From Alloprevotella sp. OH1205_COT-284 (GTDB taxonomy: Bacteria; Bacteroidota; Bacteroidia; Bacteroidales; Bacteroidaceae): a stretch of DNA of 64,000 nucleotides. A model generated the notes under the pieces. That model worked only from the letters and a program-made list of their open reading frames with translations, searched no databases and was not told the DNA's origin. The position numbers were made by a program, and so were the translations under genes. The stretch is taken from the NCBI RefSeq assembly GCF_003859795.1, contig NZ_RQYI01000001.1:62001-126000 (forward strand), read 5' to 3'. This document shows positions 35,552 through 45,628 of the stretch, in pieces (positions within the stretch are counted from its first letter, which is position 1; each line of letters opens with the position of its first letter).

Positions 35552-38500
35552 TTAGGCTTGTACAACGGCCTTTTGGGCGCGACGTCCGTAAATTTTGTGG
35601 GCGATCGGTGCAGCAAGGAAGATTGAAGACAGCGTACCGAAGATAACACCCAAAATCATGGCAAAAGAGAATGAGCGAATGGCATCGCCACCAAGGAAGA
35701 AGATGCAAAGCAGCACCAAAAGGGTGGTAAACGAAGTCATAATGGTACGAGTCAACGTATTGTTGATAGATTCGTTGAACACACGTTCGGTTTCGCGCGA
35801 GGGATACAGACCGAGATTTTCGCGGATGCGGTCGAACACCACCACCTTGTCGTTGATCGAGTAACCGATCGCCGTGAGAACGGCACCGATAAAGGTTTGA
35901 TCGATTTCAAGCGAGAACGGCATCCATCCCCAGCAAATAGAATACATAGCGATAATGAGGAATGTATCAATCACCAAGGCCGCAATGGCACCGATAGAGA
36001 AAGCCACGCTGCGGAAACGCACAAGAATATAAACGAATATGGCGATCAGCGAGAAGAAGACGGCGATGATGGCACCGCGAGTCATGTCGGAAGCCACACT
36101 CGGGCCTACCTTTTGGGCGGAGATGATAGAGCCTCCGGCGCGGTTGTCGCGATCTTTGAACACATTGTAGTCAGCCTTGATAAGACCGGCCTCATGGAGA
36201 GATTCCCAAATGAGGTGTTCCACTTCTTGATCGACCTCTTGATCGTTTTGCTCAATCTTGTAAGATGTCGAAATACGAACGGCAGGATTTTGCGTTGTCA
36301 CGATGGCAAGCGTATTGACCGTGGCTTGTTCGCCGGTTGAAATAATCTTGGTCTCAACGGCTTTCTTCACATCTTCGGGAGAAACTTTTTGTTCAAATTC
36401 AACCACGTAGTTTCGACCACCCGTGAAGTCGATGCCGCGCTGCAAACCGCGAACGGCAAGGGATAGACCACCGACAATGATGAGCAAACTGAAGATGAAG
36501 GCACTCTTCTTGACCATCGACATAAATGCGAAACGAGTTTCGGAGAAGAGTTTTTGAGAAATTCCGGTCGTAAAGGTAAGACCGAGCCACTTTTCTTTGC
36601 CGAGGAAATGCTCGTAAGCGATGCGAGTGAGCCAAACGGCGGTGAAGAAAGAGGCAACGATACCGATACCGAGCGTCATGGCAAAACCGCGGATGGGACC
36701 CGTTCCGAAATTATAGAGAATAACGGCGGTGATGACTGAGGTGAGATTGGAGTCGAAAATCGCGGAGAAAGCGTTGCCGTAACCGTCGGCGAGTGCCTGT
36801 TTGATTTTCTTGCCGGCGCGCAACTCTTCTTTCGTGCGTTCATAAATAAGCACGTTGGCATCCACTGCCATACCGAGCGCAAGCACCATACCCGCAATAC
36901 CACTCATGGTCAATGCGGCTTGGAAAGAGGTGAGCACTCCGAAAGTGAAGAAGAAGTTGAGCACGAGAGCGGCGTTGGCCACCATGCCGGGGATGAAGCC
37001 GTAAAATACGCACATGAAAATCATGAGCAACACGAAAGCCACGACGCAAGCCGTAAATCCGGCCTGAATGGAAGCGGCACCGAGGCTCGGACCAACGGTT
37101 TCTTCCTGTACGATGTTGGTGGGAGCAGGCATCTTACCGCTTTTGAGGACGTTAGCCAAGTCTTGGGTTTGCTGGGTGGTGAAGTTTCCGCTGATTTCGG
37201 AATTACCGCCGTTGATTTCACTTCTGATAACCGGAGCACTATACACCACGTCGTCAAGCACAATGGCAACGGAGCGTTTGATGTTGCGCTTGGTGATCGT
37301 AGCCCATTCGCGAGCACCGTCAGACGTCATTCTCATAGAAACGACGGGTTGGTGGTGTTCGTTGTAGTCGTCTTTGGCGTCGGCAATCACTTCTCCCGCA
37401 AGGGCAGCTTTTCCTGCCGTGCGGCGCAAAGCATAGAGGGAGTAAATACCGTTTTCGGGGCTTACGCTCCAAGCCAGTTTAAGATCGGCCGGCAAAACCT
37501 CGGCTGCCATTTCCGAGTGGAGAATGCTGTTGATGGCTGCCGTATCCGTGGAGAGGGCATAACCCACGACACAAGATTCGGGATGTCCCATCGACACAAA
37601 GTGTCCGATGAAAGGATTGGCTTTGAGGCGTGCGGCATTTCCGGCAGCTTGTTTGGCGTTGACCGTAGCGTTTTCTTCTTTTTTGCCGGAATTTTTAAGG
37701 GCTTCTGCGGCCGATGCCGTTGCCTTTGCCGTGTCGCCGACAGCTGTCACGTCTTGTTTCGTGGCACCGGTTTCGCCGTCAGTTTCGGTTTCGGTGTTGT
37801 TTTGGGTGTTGGGTTTGGTTTGGGCAAGCCGGCTGTCCAAGGAAGAAATGGCCGCTTGCACTTCGGAAAACATATAGGTTTCCCAAAATTCGAGATTGGC
37901 ACTGCCTTGGAGCAGTTTGCGAACACGTTCGGGCTCTTTGATACCGGGCATTTCGACCATGATCTGCCCCATTTGTCCGCGACCTTCAAGGATTTGTATA
38001 TTGGGCTGTGCCACACCGAAGCGGTCGATACGCTGCTGTACGACTTGATAAGAGTTGCTGACGGCAGCTTTCACCTCTTTTTCAAGCGCAGACTTCACCG
38101 CCGCATCAGAGCTGTTGGGCGTGATGCCTGAATCTTTGAGTTTGAGCGAGAAGATACCTCCCAGTTGGTTTTTACCCACTTGTTCCTGATACTTGCGCAC
38201 GAAGACATCGAGGAAGTTTTCCGATGAGTGAGCGGCTTCGGCACGAGCCTCTTCGATCACTTTTTTCATCTTGGGATCTTCGGCATTGCTGCCCGCAAGG
38301 TTCTTTACTACATCGGGCACCGACACTTCAAGGATGACATTCATGCCACCTTTGAGATCCAGCCCCAAACCGATTTGCAGCGTTTCGCAAGTTTTGTAGT
38401 CGTAGCCGAGCCACACGCTACCCTCGCTCTGACGCAGAGAGTCCAAATAAGCCCTGCCCGCAACTTCGCCCATGGCTTCTGCCTTTTTCTCGTGGTGAGA

Positions 38501-38584
38501 AGTCACAAACGAGAAACTGAGATAGAAGATGCAAATGAGCGTCAGTAAGCCGGCAATGACTTTGACAAATCCTTTGTTTTGCAT
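35552..38584 (-). CDS. secDF: SecD-SecF fusion, preprotein translocase subunit
   Basis: A 1010-residue fusion of SecD and SecF, the proton-driven accessory to SecYEG. SecD covers about residues 1-690 with an N-terminal TM helix, a periplasmic P1 domain (IGLGLDLKGGMNVILEV), and TM helices around GMVLALGMAVDANVLIYERT. SecF covers the remainder with FTGGRNYVVEFEQ and a second TM set around IGYSINDKVVVFDRIREN. Residues ~270-325 are a low-complexity Ala/Thr/Lys insertion within P1 that I do not recognise from other species. The fused gene is usual for Bacteroidota. Confidence 0.95.
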   Translation of the reverse strand: MQNKGFVKVIAGLLTLICIFYLSFSFVTSHHEKKAEAMGEVAGRAYLDSLRQSEGSVWLGYDYKTCETLQIGLGLDLKGGMNVILEVSVPDVVKNLAGSNAEDPKMKKVIEEARAEAAHSSENFLDVFVRKYQEQVGKNQLGGIFSLKLKDSGITPNSSDAAVKSALEKEVKAAVSNSYQVVQQRIDRFGVAQPNIQILEGRGQMGQIMVEMPGIKEPERVRKLLQGSANLEFWETYMFSEVQAAISSLDSRLAQTKPNTQNNTETETDGETGATKQDVTAVGDTAKATASAAEALKNSGKKEENATVNAKQAAGNAARLKANPFIGHFVSMGHPESCVVGYALSTDTAAINSILHSEMAAEVLPADLKLAWSVSPENGIYSLYALRRTAGKAALAGEVIADAKDDYNEHHQPVVSMRMTSDGAREWATITKRNIKRSVAIVLDDVVYSAPVIRSEINGGNSEISGNFTTQQTQDLANVLKSGKMPAPTNIVQEETVGPSLGAASIQAGFTACVVAFVLLMIFMCVFYGFIPGMVANAALVLNFFFTFGVLTSFQAALTMSGIAGMVLALGMAVDANVLIYERTKEELRAGKKIKQALADGYGNAFSAIFDSNLTSVITAVILYNFGTGPIRGFAMTLGIGIVASFFTAVWLTRIAYEHFLGKEKWLGLTFTTGISQKLFSETRFAFMSMVKKSAFIFSLLIIVGGLSLAVRGLQRGIDFTGGRNYVVEFEQKVSPEDVKKAVETKIISTGEQATVNTLAIVTTQNPAVRISTSYKIEQNDQEVDQEVEHLIWESLHEAGLIKADYNVFKDRDNRAGGSIISAQKVGPSVASDMTRGAIIAVFFSLIAIFVYILVRFRSVAFSIGAIAALVIDTFLIIAMYSICWGWMPFSLEIDQTFIGAVLTAIGYSINDKVVVFDRIRENLGLYPSRETERVFNESINNTLTRTIMTSFTTLLVLLCIFFLGGDAIRSFSFAMILGVIFGTLSSIFLAAPIAHKIYGRRAQKAVVQA

Positions 38585-38671
38585 TTGATTAGAATTTTAT
38601 TTATAAAGTTTTTAATTGTTTTACGGATAAAAAGGGGTATCTCGTGTCGTGAAGACAGACCAAAGAGCATG

Positions 38672-38701
38672 CAAATATAGCGATTTATTTCCATTCACAA
38701 G
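38672..38701 (-). promoter_or_regulatory. Promoter of secDF
   Basis: On the minus strand CTTG (38701-38698), an 18-base spacer and TATATTTG (38679-38672) match the Bacteroidota consensus. It lies ~88 bases upstream of the start. Confidence 0.6.
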
Positions 38702-38765
38702 ATGAGAGCTTGTCAAAATACATATTTTCCTTGTTTGTTTAATGCCTTTCTTATCGAAAAATAAT

Positions 38766-38773
38766 TAACTTTG
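38766..38773 (+). promoter_or_regulatory. Candidate -7 box for metG
   Basis: TAACTTTG is a TAnnTTTG match 97 bases upstream of metG. The -33 region does not match. Confidence 0.5.
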
Positions 38774-38869
38774 CCAACAAAATCAGCGGCTTGCAGTCTT
38801 CGGCAAGCAACGTGAGGCCGAAACAAACGGCTTCGCAAACGAACTTTCGAACACATTCTTATATTTATA

Positions 38870-40912
38870 ATGAGCGAAAAGCAATTCAACCGTACTCTCG
38901 TCACTGCCGCTTTGCCTTATGCCAACGGCGGAGTCCACATCGGCCACCTCGCCGGTGTTTATGTTCCTTCCGATATTTACTCGCGCTATCTTCGTCTAAA
39001 AGGCAAAGATGTGCTTTTCATTTGCGGTTCCGACGAACACGGAGTTCCCGTCACGATCCGTGCCCGCAAAGAGGGGTGCAGCGTTCAAGAAGTGGTCGAT
39101 CGCTATCACCGACTCATCAAGCAGTCTTTTGAAGATTTCGGCATATCGTTTGACATTTATTCCCGCACCACGAGCGACACACACCGTCGCCATGCCTCCG
39201 ATTTTTTCCGAACGCTCTATGAGAAAGGAGAGTTTTTGGAAAAAGAAACCGAGCAATACTACGACGAAGAGGCCAAAACATTTTTGGCCGACCGGTATAT
39301 CACCGGCGAATGCCCCCACTGCCATTCGGCGGGAGCTTATGGCGATCAGTGCGAAAAGTGCGGAAAAGACCTCTCGCCCACCGAGCTGATCAATCCCGAA
39401 TCGAAAGTATCGGGCAGCAAACCCGTTTTGCGCAAGACCAAGCATTGGTATCTTCCGCTCGACAAGCACCAAGAGTGGCTCCAACCTTGGATTGAGAGCC
39501 ATCCGGAGTGGCGTTCCAACGTGAGCGGCCAGTGCAAAAGCTGGTTCGACATGGGACTTCAACCCCGTGCCGTGAGCCGCGATTTGGATTGGGGAATCCC
39601 CGTGCCCGTGGAGGGAGCGGAGGGCAAGGTGCTCTACGTATGGTTCGATGCACCGATCGGCTATATTTCCAACACCAAAGAACTCCTGCCCGACACTTGG
39701 GAGCAGTGGTGGAAAAGTGAAGACACCCGCCTTGTGCATTTCATCGGAAAAGACAATATTGTGTTCCACTGTATCGTCTTTCCCGCCATGCTAAAAGCCG
39801 AAGGCAGCTACGTTTTGCCCGATAATGTTCCGTCAAACGAATTTCTCAATCTCGAAGACGACAAGATTTCCACTTCTCGAAATTGGGCAGTCTGGCTGCA
39901 TGAATACTTGCAGGATTTCCCCGGCAAGCAAGACGTGTTGCGCTATGTTCTCACCGCCAACGCCCCCGAAACGAAAGACAACAACTTCACATGGGCCGAC
40001 TTTCAAGCGCGCAACAACAATGAGCTTGTGGCCGTCTACGGCAACTTCGTGAACCGCGCGCTGCAACTGACATGGAAATACTATGACGGCATCGTGCCGC
40101 CTTGCGGCGAGCTCACCCCAACCGACCTTGCCACCGTCGAAGAGTTCAAGAGCATCAAGGCCGAAGTGGAGCGTTTGATCGAAGGTTTCCGTTTTCGCGA
40201 TGCGCAAAAAGAAGCCATGAATCTCGCTCGCATCGGCAATAAGTTTTTGGCCGACGCCGAACCTTGGAAAGTCATCAAGACCGACCCCGAACGCGTGAAA
40301 ACCATTCTCCACATCGCTCTGCAACTTGTGGCCAACCTGTCTATCGCTTTTGAACCTTTCCTGCCCTTTTCTTCGGAACGCCTGCGCGGCATGATTTCCC
40401 TTTCTTCCGCCGACTGGGGACGTTTGGGAAGCATGGATCTTTTGGACGCCGGCACCCGCCTTGCCACTCCCGAATTGCTTTTCGAGAAAATCGAAGATGC
40501 CGCCGTCGAAAAACAACTCAACCGTTTGGCAGAAATCAAGAAGCAAAACGAAGCCGAGAATCACCGCGCCAATCCCGTTCGTCCCGACATCGAATTTGCC
40601 GATTTTGAAAAACTCGACATCCGCGTCGGCACGATCCTCTCTTGTGAGCGCGTGCCGAAGATGAACAAACTGCTCAAATTCTCCATTGCCGACGGCCTCG
40701 ACAATCGCACCATCGTGTCGGGCATTGCTCGCCACTACGAACCCGAAAGCCTTGTCGGAAAACAAGTTTGCTTCATTGCCAACCTTCCGCCTCGCACTTT
40801 CAAAAACGGTCTTGTCAGCGAAGGTATGATCCTTTCCGCACTCAATGCCGACGGTTCGCTTTCGGTCATCACCCCCGACCGTTCGGTGTTACCCGGTTCG
40901 GAAGTGTGCTAA
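38870..40912 (+). CDS. metG: Methionyl-tRNA synthetase with C-terminal tRNA-binding domain
   Basis: A 680-residue class I synthetase. The HIGH motif sits in [18 protein letters not shown] (17-33) and the KMSKS-like site in [16 protein letters not shown] four-cysteine zinc knuckle [17 protein letters not shown] covers ~145-162. The C-terminal ~110 residues are an EMAP/Trbp111-type tRNA-binding domain ([20 protein letters not shown] ... SEGMILSA), which dimerises the enzyme. A strong terminator follows. Confidence 0.97.
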   Translation: MSEKQFNRTLVTAALPYANGGVHIGHLAGVYVPSDIYSRYLRLKGKDVLFICGSDEHGVPVTIRARKEGCSVQEVVDRYHRLIKQSFEDFGISFDIYSRTTSDTHRRHASDFFRTLYEKGEFLEKETEQYYDEEAKTFLADRYITGECPHCHSAGAYGDQCEKCGKDLSPTELINPESKVSGSKPVLRKTKHWYLPLDKHQEWLQPWIESHPEWRSNVSGQCKSWFDMGLQPRAVSRDLDWGIPVPVEGAEGKVLYVWFDAPIGYISNTKELLPDTWEQWWKSEDTRLVHFIGKDNIVFHCIVFPAMLKAEGSYVLPDNVPSNEFLNLEDDKISTSRNWAVWLHEYLQDFPGKQDVLRYVLTANAPETKDNNFTWADFQARNNNELVAVYGNFVNRALQLTWKYYDGIVPPCGELTPTDLATVEEFKSIKAEVERLIEGFRFRDAQKEAMNLARIGNKFLADAEPWKVIKTDPERVKTILHIALQLVANLSIAFEPFLPFSSERLRGMISLSSADWGRLGSMDLLDAGTRLATPELLFEKIEDAAVEKQLNRLAEIKKQNEAENHRANPVRPDIEFADFEKLDIRVGTILSCERVPKMNKLLKFSIADGLDNRTIVSGIARHYEPESLVGKQVCFIANLPPRTFKNGLVSEGMILSALNADGSLSVITPDRSVLPGSEVC

Positions 40913-40964
40913 ACGCCAAACAGCCAAGGCCGACAAAATCTCTTTGCTCCGCCCCCCAAAAAAT

Positions 40965-41010
40965 GCGGCTCGCTCCCTCATGGAAAAGGAAGCGAGCCGC
41001 TTTCGTTTTT
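40965..41010 (+). terminator. Terminator of metG
   Basis: A 10-bp stem GCGGCTCGCT / AGCGAGCCGC (40965-40974, 40991-41000) is followed by TTTCGTTTTT. Confidence 0.85.
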
Positions 41011-41036
41011 AATGGCACCGATGCAACAAGTGCCGC

Positions 41037-41657
41037 TTACAGACTTTGCAAGATGCGCTCTCCGCGTGCCGCCTCTGCGGCTCCCAGTTCCATGAATTTA
41101 TGAAGCGTGTTGAGCGCGGTGCGTTGCACCTCTCTGTCGTTGCGCTTGGCGCGCAACTCGCTTTCGAGATGATCCAACACTTCGTCGGTGTCGCGAGGCG
41201 AAAGGCGAAAACCGTCCATAAACAAGCGTCCGATCAGCAGCCATGCCAACAAACGACTCATCGGGGCATCGGCCGCCATGAGCCGAAAAGCCAAATCGGA
41301 GGCAAAGTCACAATGTCGCAACAGATGCAACACCAACACCTGCGCCTCTTCGGCAAAGGCGAGTTGCTCGATCCACAGCAATGCCAACTCCTCGTCTACC
41401 TCTTCGCGAGGAATGATCATGGGAGCAAGCAGACGTAATTCTCTGATATCTTCTTTCCAGAGTGCCAGAGCAAGAGCGGTGGTATGAGGAATATCCTTGG
41501 AGATTTCGATCAGTCGGGGCTGATCAACTCCAAAATTCACGCGATAGGTCAAACCCTGACGACGCATCGAGCCGCTGACCATTCCGTTCATGGCAGCACG
41601 AAGCAGGCGTTTTATCTCGCGAATTTGGTCTTCGAGAGGTAGTTCTTGGGAAATCAT
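41037..41657 (-). CDS. AlkD-like DNA alkylation repair protein
   Basis: A 206-residue all-helical HEAT-repeat protein. The region MRRQGLTYRVNFGVDQPRLI then ALALWKEDIRELRLLAPMI is typical of the AlkC/AlkD-type family that excises alkylated bases. The protein is shorter than Bacillus AlkD (about 235). I could not confirm the AlkD catalytic aspartate by eye. A TATCTTTG box at 41701-41708 (minus) supports the start. Confidence 0.72.
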   Translation of the reverse strand: MISQELPLEDQIREIKRLLRAAMNGMVSGSMRRQGLTYRVNFGVDQPRLIEISKDIPHTTALALALWKEDIRELRLLAPMIIPREEVDEELALLWIEQLAFAEEAQVLVLHLLRHCDFASDLAFRLMAADAPMSRLLAWLLIGRLFMDGFRLSPRDTDEVLDHLESELRAKRNDREVQRTALNTLHKFMELGAAEAARGERILQSL

Positions 41658-41700
41658 CGAGTAAAGGAAGTTTTAGAAATATGCAATGAGTTTGTTTTCG

Positions 41701-41708
41701 CAAAGATA
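41701..41708 (-). promoter_or_regulatory. Candidate -7 box for the AlkD-like gene
   Basis: On the minus strand this reads TATCTTTG, ~44 bases before the start. Confidence 0.5.
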
Positions 41709-41824
41709 CAAATAAAATAAAAATGCAGGATGCTTGATCGAAGAAAATATGCAAGAAAGCAACAAAAAACAGCCCTTTCCAAATCAGGTTGCCCGACAAA
41801 TCGGAACATCATTAAAACATTCGC

Positions 41825-42853
41825 TTACGGCCGACGTTTTTCATAAATCTCTTGCAAAATCCGCTTGGCTACGATCGGCCTATAATGCGCCGCCTCGTAG
41901 TAATTTCCATAATCCTCTGTTATCGAGTTTACTCCGGAATAGTCGAAAACACGATTGCTCCCAAAAAGGTTGCACAAATAAGTTACATCTTTTTTATTCA
42001 ACTTGATTTGGTTATATAGGGGAGAAATGATGATTTTATATTGGCTTCGGTGTTTATCCAAAATGAGTTTTAAGGCTTTCAACAGTTCTTTTTGTTCTTC
42101 TTTGATGACACTCTCCCTCATCGTCGGATGTTGAACGCCCTCAAAAAGTTTCATGCGCTCGGCGGTATAGTAAGTTCCTGCCAATATCTCATTTTCAAAG
42201 GCCGTTTCTTTCACCTCATTGCTCACGACGTCATACTCCATGTCATAATTTTCAAAGAAATGATTGACAACCATATAGTCTTTGATAATCCCCGAATAAT
42301 AATAGTCACAGACGGCATAAGCAAATTTCAGATTGAGGAATGATTTCCAATGTGCAACATGAAAGCCGAAAACGTTCCGATATGATTCCAAAACGGGGGA
42401 GAGGTAATACAAATGACTGTCTTTCTTTGGCTCTGCCTGCTCCAATAAGGTATCATCAATTACGAACAAAGCATTTTTTATCGTATCGTTGTTTGCATCC
42501 AAATACTCCACCTTTTTCAAAACTCCATACAACGACTCGGCAGAAGCATCAAAATGATAGCAAGCATGCTGTTCTCCTATCAGTGCCCGCCAATCGGAAA
42601 CCTCATAATACATGCTGCGCGAATTGCCGAAAATAAAACTGTCGTAATCTGTTTTTTCTCTATTGCGCATGTAGGTCATCGTGCTGACATAATCTCTGTC
42701 CAATGCCACGGGGATTTCTCTTTCAAGATAAAAATTGTCGTAGTTGCCTATCACCATGAAAGGGTCTGCCACAACATAGCCGGCCACATGCAACCAAAAG
42801 GGAATGGAAAATAAAAGTATTTTCTTTATAAATCGTTTATAACCGGGCATCAT
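41825..42853 (-). CDS. SGNH/AlgX-like protein paired with an MBOAT acyltransferase
   Basis: A 342-residue protein with one N-terminal TM segment (residues ~10-30) and an extracytoplasmic remainder. The FGNSRSMYYEV motif near residue 75 contains the GxS-type block I of SGNH hydrolases. A late DYGNYYEAAHYRP segment could provide the D-x-x-H pair. This resembles the DltD/AlgX/AlgJ partners that accept an acyl group from an MBOAT protein and pass it to a polymer. The MBOAT gene lies 64 bases upstream. The target polymer is unknown. Confidence 0.7.
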   Translation of the reverse strand: MMPGYKRFIKKILLFSIPFWLHVAGYVVADPFMVIGNYDNFYLEREIPVALDRDYVSTMTYMRNREKTDYDSFIFGNSRSMYYEVSDWRALIGEQHACYHFDASAESLYGVLKKVEYLDANNDTIKNALFVIDDTLLEQAEPKKDSHLYYLSPVLESYRNVFGFHVAHWKSFLNLKFAYAVCDYYYSGIIKDYMVVNHFFENYDMEYDVVSNEVKETAFENEILAGTYYTAERMKLFEGVQHPTMRESVIKEEQKELLKALKLILDKHRSQYKIIISPLYNQIKLNKKDVTYLCNLFGSNRVFDYSGVNSITEDYGNYYEAAHYRPIVAKRILQEIYEKRRP

Positions 42854-42917
42854 TATGATTGATATTGAAGTTTATCCGACTGCAAGGCGGCAGCTCAAAG
42901 CCATACCCCCGAACAGG

Positions 42918-44357
42918 CTAAAATTGAAAGTAAATGAAATCGGCCTTCTCGGCGGAGCAATTAAAAATCACCATTATCAGCGTGTAATACAAGATATATC
43001 TGAAAACAGCATATTTGAAAAAGGAAAAACGCTCCAACTGCAAAACGTGAGCACGATCTCTTTGCAACCATTCCGCCAAACACATAAAAATCACCAAGAA
43101 AACCAGACGTTTTCCATGTTGTGGCAGGCCAAATTGAAATTGGGTAAACATACGCACCAAATATGAAAGCGCATCCGCCATGCTGTCGGAACGAAACAAC
43201 ACCCAGCCCAACATGACCAAAAAGAAGGTCATTCCCATTTTGGAGATGTCGCCCATGGCAGTGAGCACGCCCGCGTTGTTCATTCGGTCATTGTTTTTTC
43301 TCAAAGACTTCACAAAAAACGTGGGAACGAACAAAAACGCATGATACAAGCCCCAACAAACAAAAGTCCAATTGGCACCATGCCAAATACCGCTGATCCC
43401 AAAGACGATAAGAGTATTCAAAAAAAGTTTGGAGCGACTCACTCGATTTCCTCCCAAGGGGATGTAGATGTAATCGCGAAACCATGTTGTCAGCGAAATG
43501 TGCCACCTGCGCCAAAAGTCAGATATATTTTTCGCAAAATAGGGGTAATTAAAGTTGCGCATCAAGTTGATGCCAAACAACTGCCCCGTACCGATCGCTA
43601 TGTCCGAATAGCCGGAAAAGTCGCCATATATTTGGAATGCAAACAGGAATGCTCCCAAAAACAAATCGGCACTCCCCAAATGCTGATAATCATCAAAAAT
43701 CATATTCACCACCACGGCGCAGTTATCTGCCACGACCATTTTCTTAAAAAAGCCCCACAATATTTGGCGCATACCATCTATGGCTTGGGCATAATCAAAT
43801 CGGCGCGGTTGAAGAAATTGAGGCAAGAGATTTGCGGATCGCTCAATGGGACCCGCCACCAACTGAGGGAAAAAGCATACAAAAGCAAAAAATGCAACGA
43901 CATCCTTGGTGGCTTTTATCTTACGCCGATACACATCAATCGTATAACCGATGGATTGGAAAGTATAGAAACTGATTCCCACCGGCAACAGAATGTCCAA
44001 GGTTACCCTGTCGAGCGTATAGCCCATTTGACCGAACAAGTCGGACAGGGATTCGCTAAAAAAGTCGAAATACTTAAAAATGCAGAGAATCAGCAAATTC
44101 AAAACTATATTTCCGGCACTGATGTATTTCTGACATTGCCTGTTTTTGTGTGCTCTCTCCAAAAAAACACCTGACAAAAAACTACTCCCCGTAGTGACGG
44201 CTATCAACAAAAGAAATCGCCAATCCCACCAACCATAAAAAACATAACCGGCCATTACCACAAAAAGGTTTTGCCAATGCAGTTTGTTCCGTAAGCTCCA
44301 ATAGACTAAAAACACTATCGGCAAAAAGACAAGAAATTGTATGGAGTTAAACAGCAT
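42918..44357 (-). CDS. MBOAT-family O-acyltransferase (AlgI/DltB-like)
   Basis: A 479-residue protein with ten or more TM helices. Family features are QFLVFLPIVFLVYWSLRNK near the start, PVGISFYTFQSIGYTIDVYR, and FWRRWHISLTTWFRDYIYIPLGG with the asparagine/histidine core. The catalytic histidine is in GISGIWHGANWTF. It transfers acyl groups (often acetyl) across the membrane to a polysaccharide with the help of the SGNH-type protein downstream. The start at 44357 was chosen because the family begins M-L-F-N-S-x-x-F. No glycan gene cluster is adjacent. Confidence 0.93.
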   Translation of the reverse strand: MLFNSIQFLVFLPIVFLVYWSLRNKLHWQNLFVVMAGYVFYGWWDWRFLLLIAVTTGSSFLSGVFLERAHKNRQCQKYISAGNIVLNLLILCIFKYFDFFSESLSDLFGQMGYTLDRVTLDILLPVGISFYTFQSIGYTIDVYRRKIKATKDVVAFFAFVCFFPQLVAGPIERSANLLPQFLQPRRFDYAQAIDGMRQILWGFFKKMVVADNCAVVVNMIFDDYQHLGSADLFLGAFLFAFQIYGDFSGYSDIAIGTGQLFGINLMRNFNYPYFAKNISDFWRRWHISLTTWFRDYIYIPLGGNRVSRSKLFLNTLIVFGISGIWHGANWTFVCWGLYHAFLFVPTFFVKSLRKNNDRMNNAGVLTAMGDISKMGMTFFLVMLGWVLFRSDSMADALSYLVRMFTQFQFGLPQHGKRLVFLVIFMCLAEWLQRDRAHVLQLERFSFFKYAVFRYILYYTLIMVIFNCSAEKADFIYFQF

Positions 44358-44427
44358 GATCAATAATAATGATACCAAAAGAATGTTGTAAATCAGGCAT
44401 ATTTACAAACGATTTATAATAGAACTG

Positions 44428-44435
44428 CAAAGATA
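44428..44435 (-). promoter_or_regulatory. Candidate -7 box for the MBOAT pair
   Basis: On the minus strand this reads TATCTTTG, 71 bases upstream of the MBOAT start. From here to 44696 I see nothing else. Confidence 0.5.
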
Positions 44436-44696
44436 TAAAGAATCTTGCACATGAACACAACGATAAATCCGGAGAACGAGCCATGTTTTTTGTGCCGCCC
44501 ATTCCGGCTTGTCTGATGATTTCACAATATTCTCTCGAAAAACGAAAAGCCCAAACTCTCATCAACCGGCATCACACCGACAAAAAGATAAAAGCCCCCA
44601 TTGCAATTCCTACAAAAACTTCTCTCATCAAAAAAAGAAATAGATGTCGCCATACGCCTGCCGCCCGAACACCGGCGGAACGGCCGGACGTCACTA

Positions 44697-45207
44697 CCTC
44701 AGAGCTAAAAAAAACGGCCTCTGAGGCAGACAATTCTATCTCTTAGTTTGTGAAAACTACTTCCTTCAAAAACGGGGAGTTCGGAATAGCCTTTCGTGCA
44801 CGCGCGCGTATACCATAACATAGTTTTTTGCCTTCACTGCTTCCGCTAAAAGGCGTAAAACGCTGAATATCAACTCAATGTTTGCGAAGGCAAGTGAAAG
44901 CAAAATAAAAAACGGATTTGTAAATCCCTGTAAATCATATTCTTAAATTGATTTTTTGCCTTCACTTTTTTGAAAAAGGGCATTTTTCGCGCCAACAGGT
45001 GAAAGCAGGTGAAGGGAGAAGAGAATTTTGCCTTCACCGTAAGACCAATGATTTTCAGACGGTTGAAAAAACCATCGAACGTTTGCCTTCGCTTTGCCTT
45101 CGCACCAAACACACTAAAAATCAAATCGATACCCATTTTAGCGGAAGCAAAACGGCAAAAAATAAAATATAGGGTAAGAAAACGGCCGAAAAGGGCGGTT
45201 TCATCGG
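44697..45207 (-). repeat. Dispersed repeat element B, copy 2 (inverted)
   Basis: The reverse complement aligns with 16842-17335. Shared blocks are CTACCTC-type palindromes (44697-44757), a CGCGCG-rich stretch (44803-44811), and GAAGGCA/TGCCTTC units near 44826, 44884, 44953, 45027 and 45081-45096. TTTTAGCGGAAGCAAAACGG and a GGGCGGTTTCATCGG end follow. No gene is supported inside. From 45208 to 45628 I see a TAATTTTG box (45475-45482) just upstream of the lipoprotein gene, and nothing else clear. Confidence 0.82.
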
Positions 45208-45474
45208 AAACGGAAAACACGACAAGGTGAAAGAAAGCGCGACGGAACAACGAAGAAATCCTCTTTGCCGAAAAAGGAAAGAAGACCGAGAAAGCCGGTT
45301 GCGGAGGTCGAAAAACCGCACAGTTTCGCACACAAAGACTATGTTTTTCGGCCACTCTCGCAGAGCACAATCCTCAAACAGAGGGAGGGATCGGAGGGGC
45401 GGAGAAAAATCATATATAAACTTAAAAAAGGGCGAAAAAACAAGCTTTTGTTTTTCTCTTGAAAAAAGTCTTTT

Positions 45475-45482
45475 TAATTTTG
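45475..45482 (+). promoter_or_regulatory. Candidate -7 box for the lipoprotein gene
   Basis: TAATTTTG matches TAnnTTTG; the leader to ATG 45629 would be ~145 bases. Confidence 0.45.
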
Positions 45483-45628
45483 CAAAGTGAATTATCATGC
45501 CCGTATTGTGCCTCATTGTCGTTTCAGAGGTGCGAATACGCGGTTCGGTCATGCTTCAAACGAAGCCCGACAGATGCCGGCACGGTGATCCGTCACCGAC
45601 AAGGCTTGTTCTCAAAACAAATCTCCTT

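Noticed and set aside
44483-44746. 87-codon plus-strand frame before element B copy 2
   Set aside because: Lys/Thr/Arg-rich with no motif, and it runs into the repeat; no conserved start or promoter supports it.
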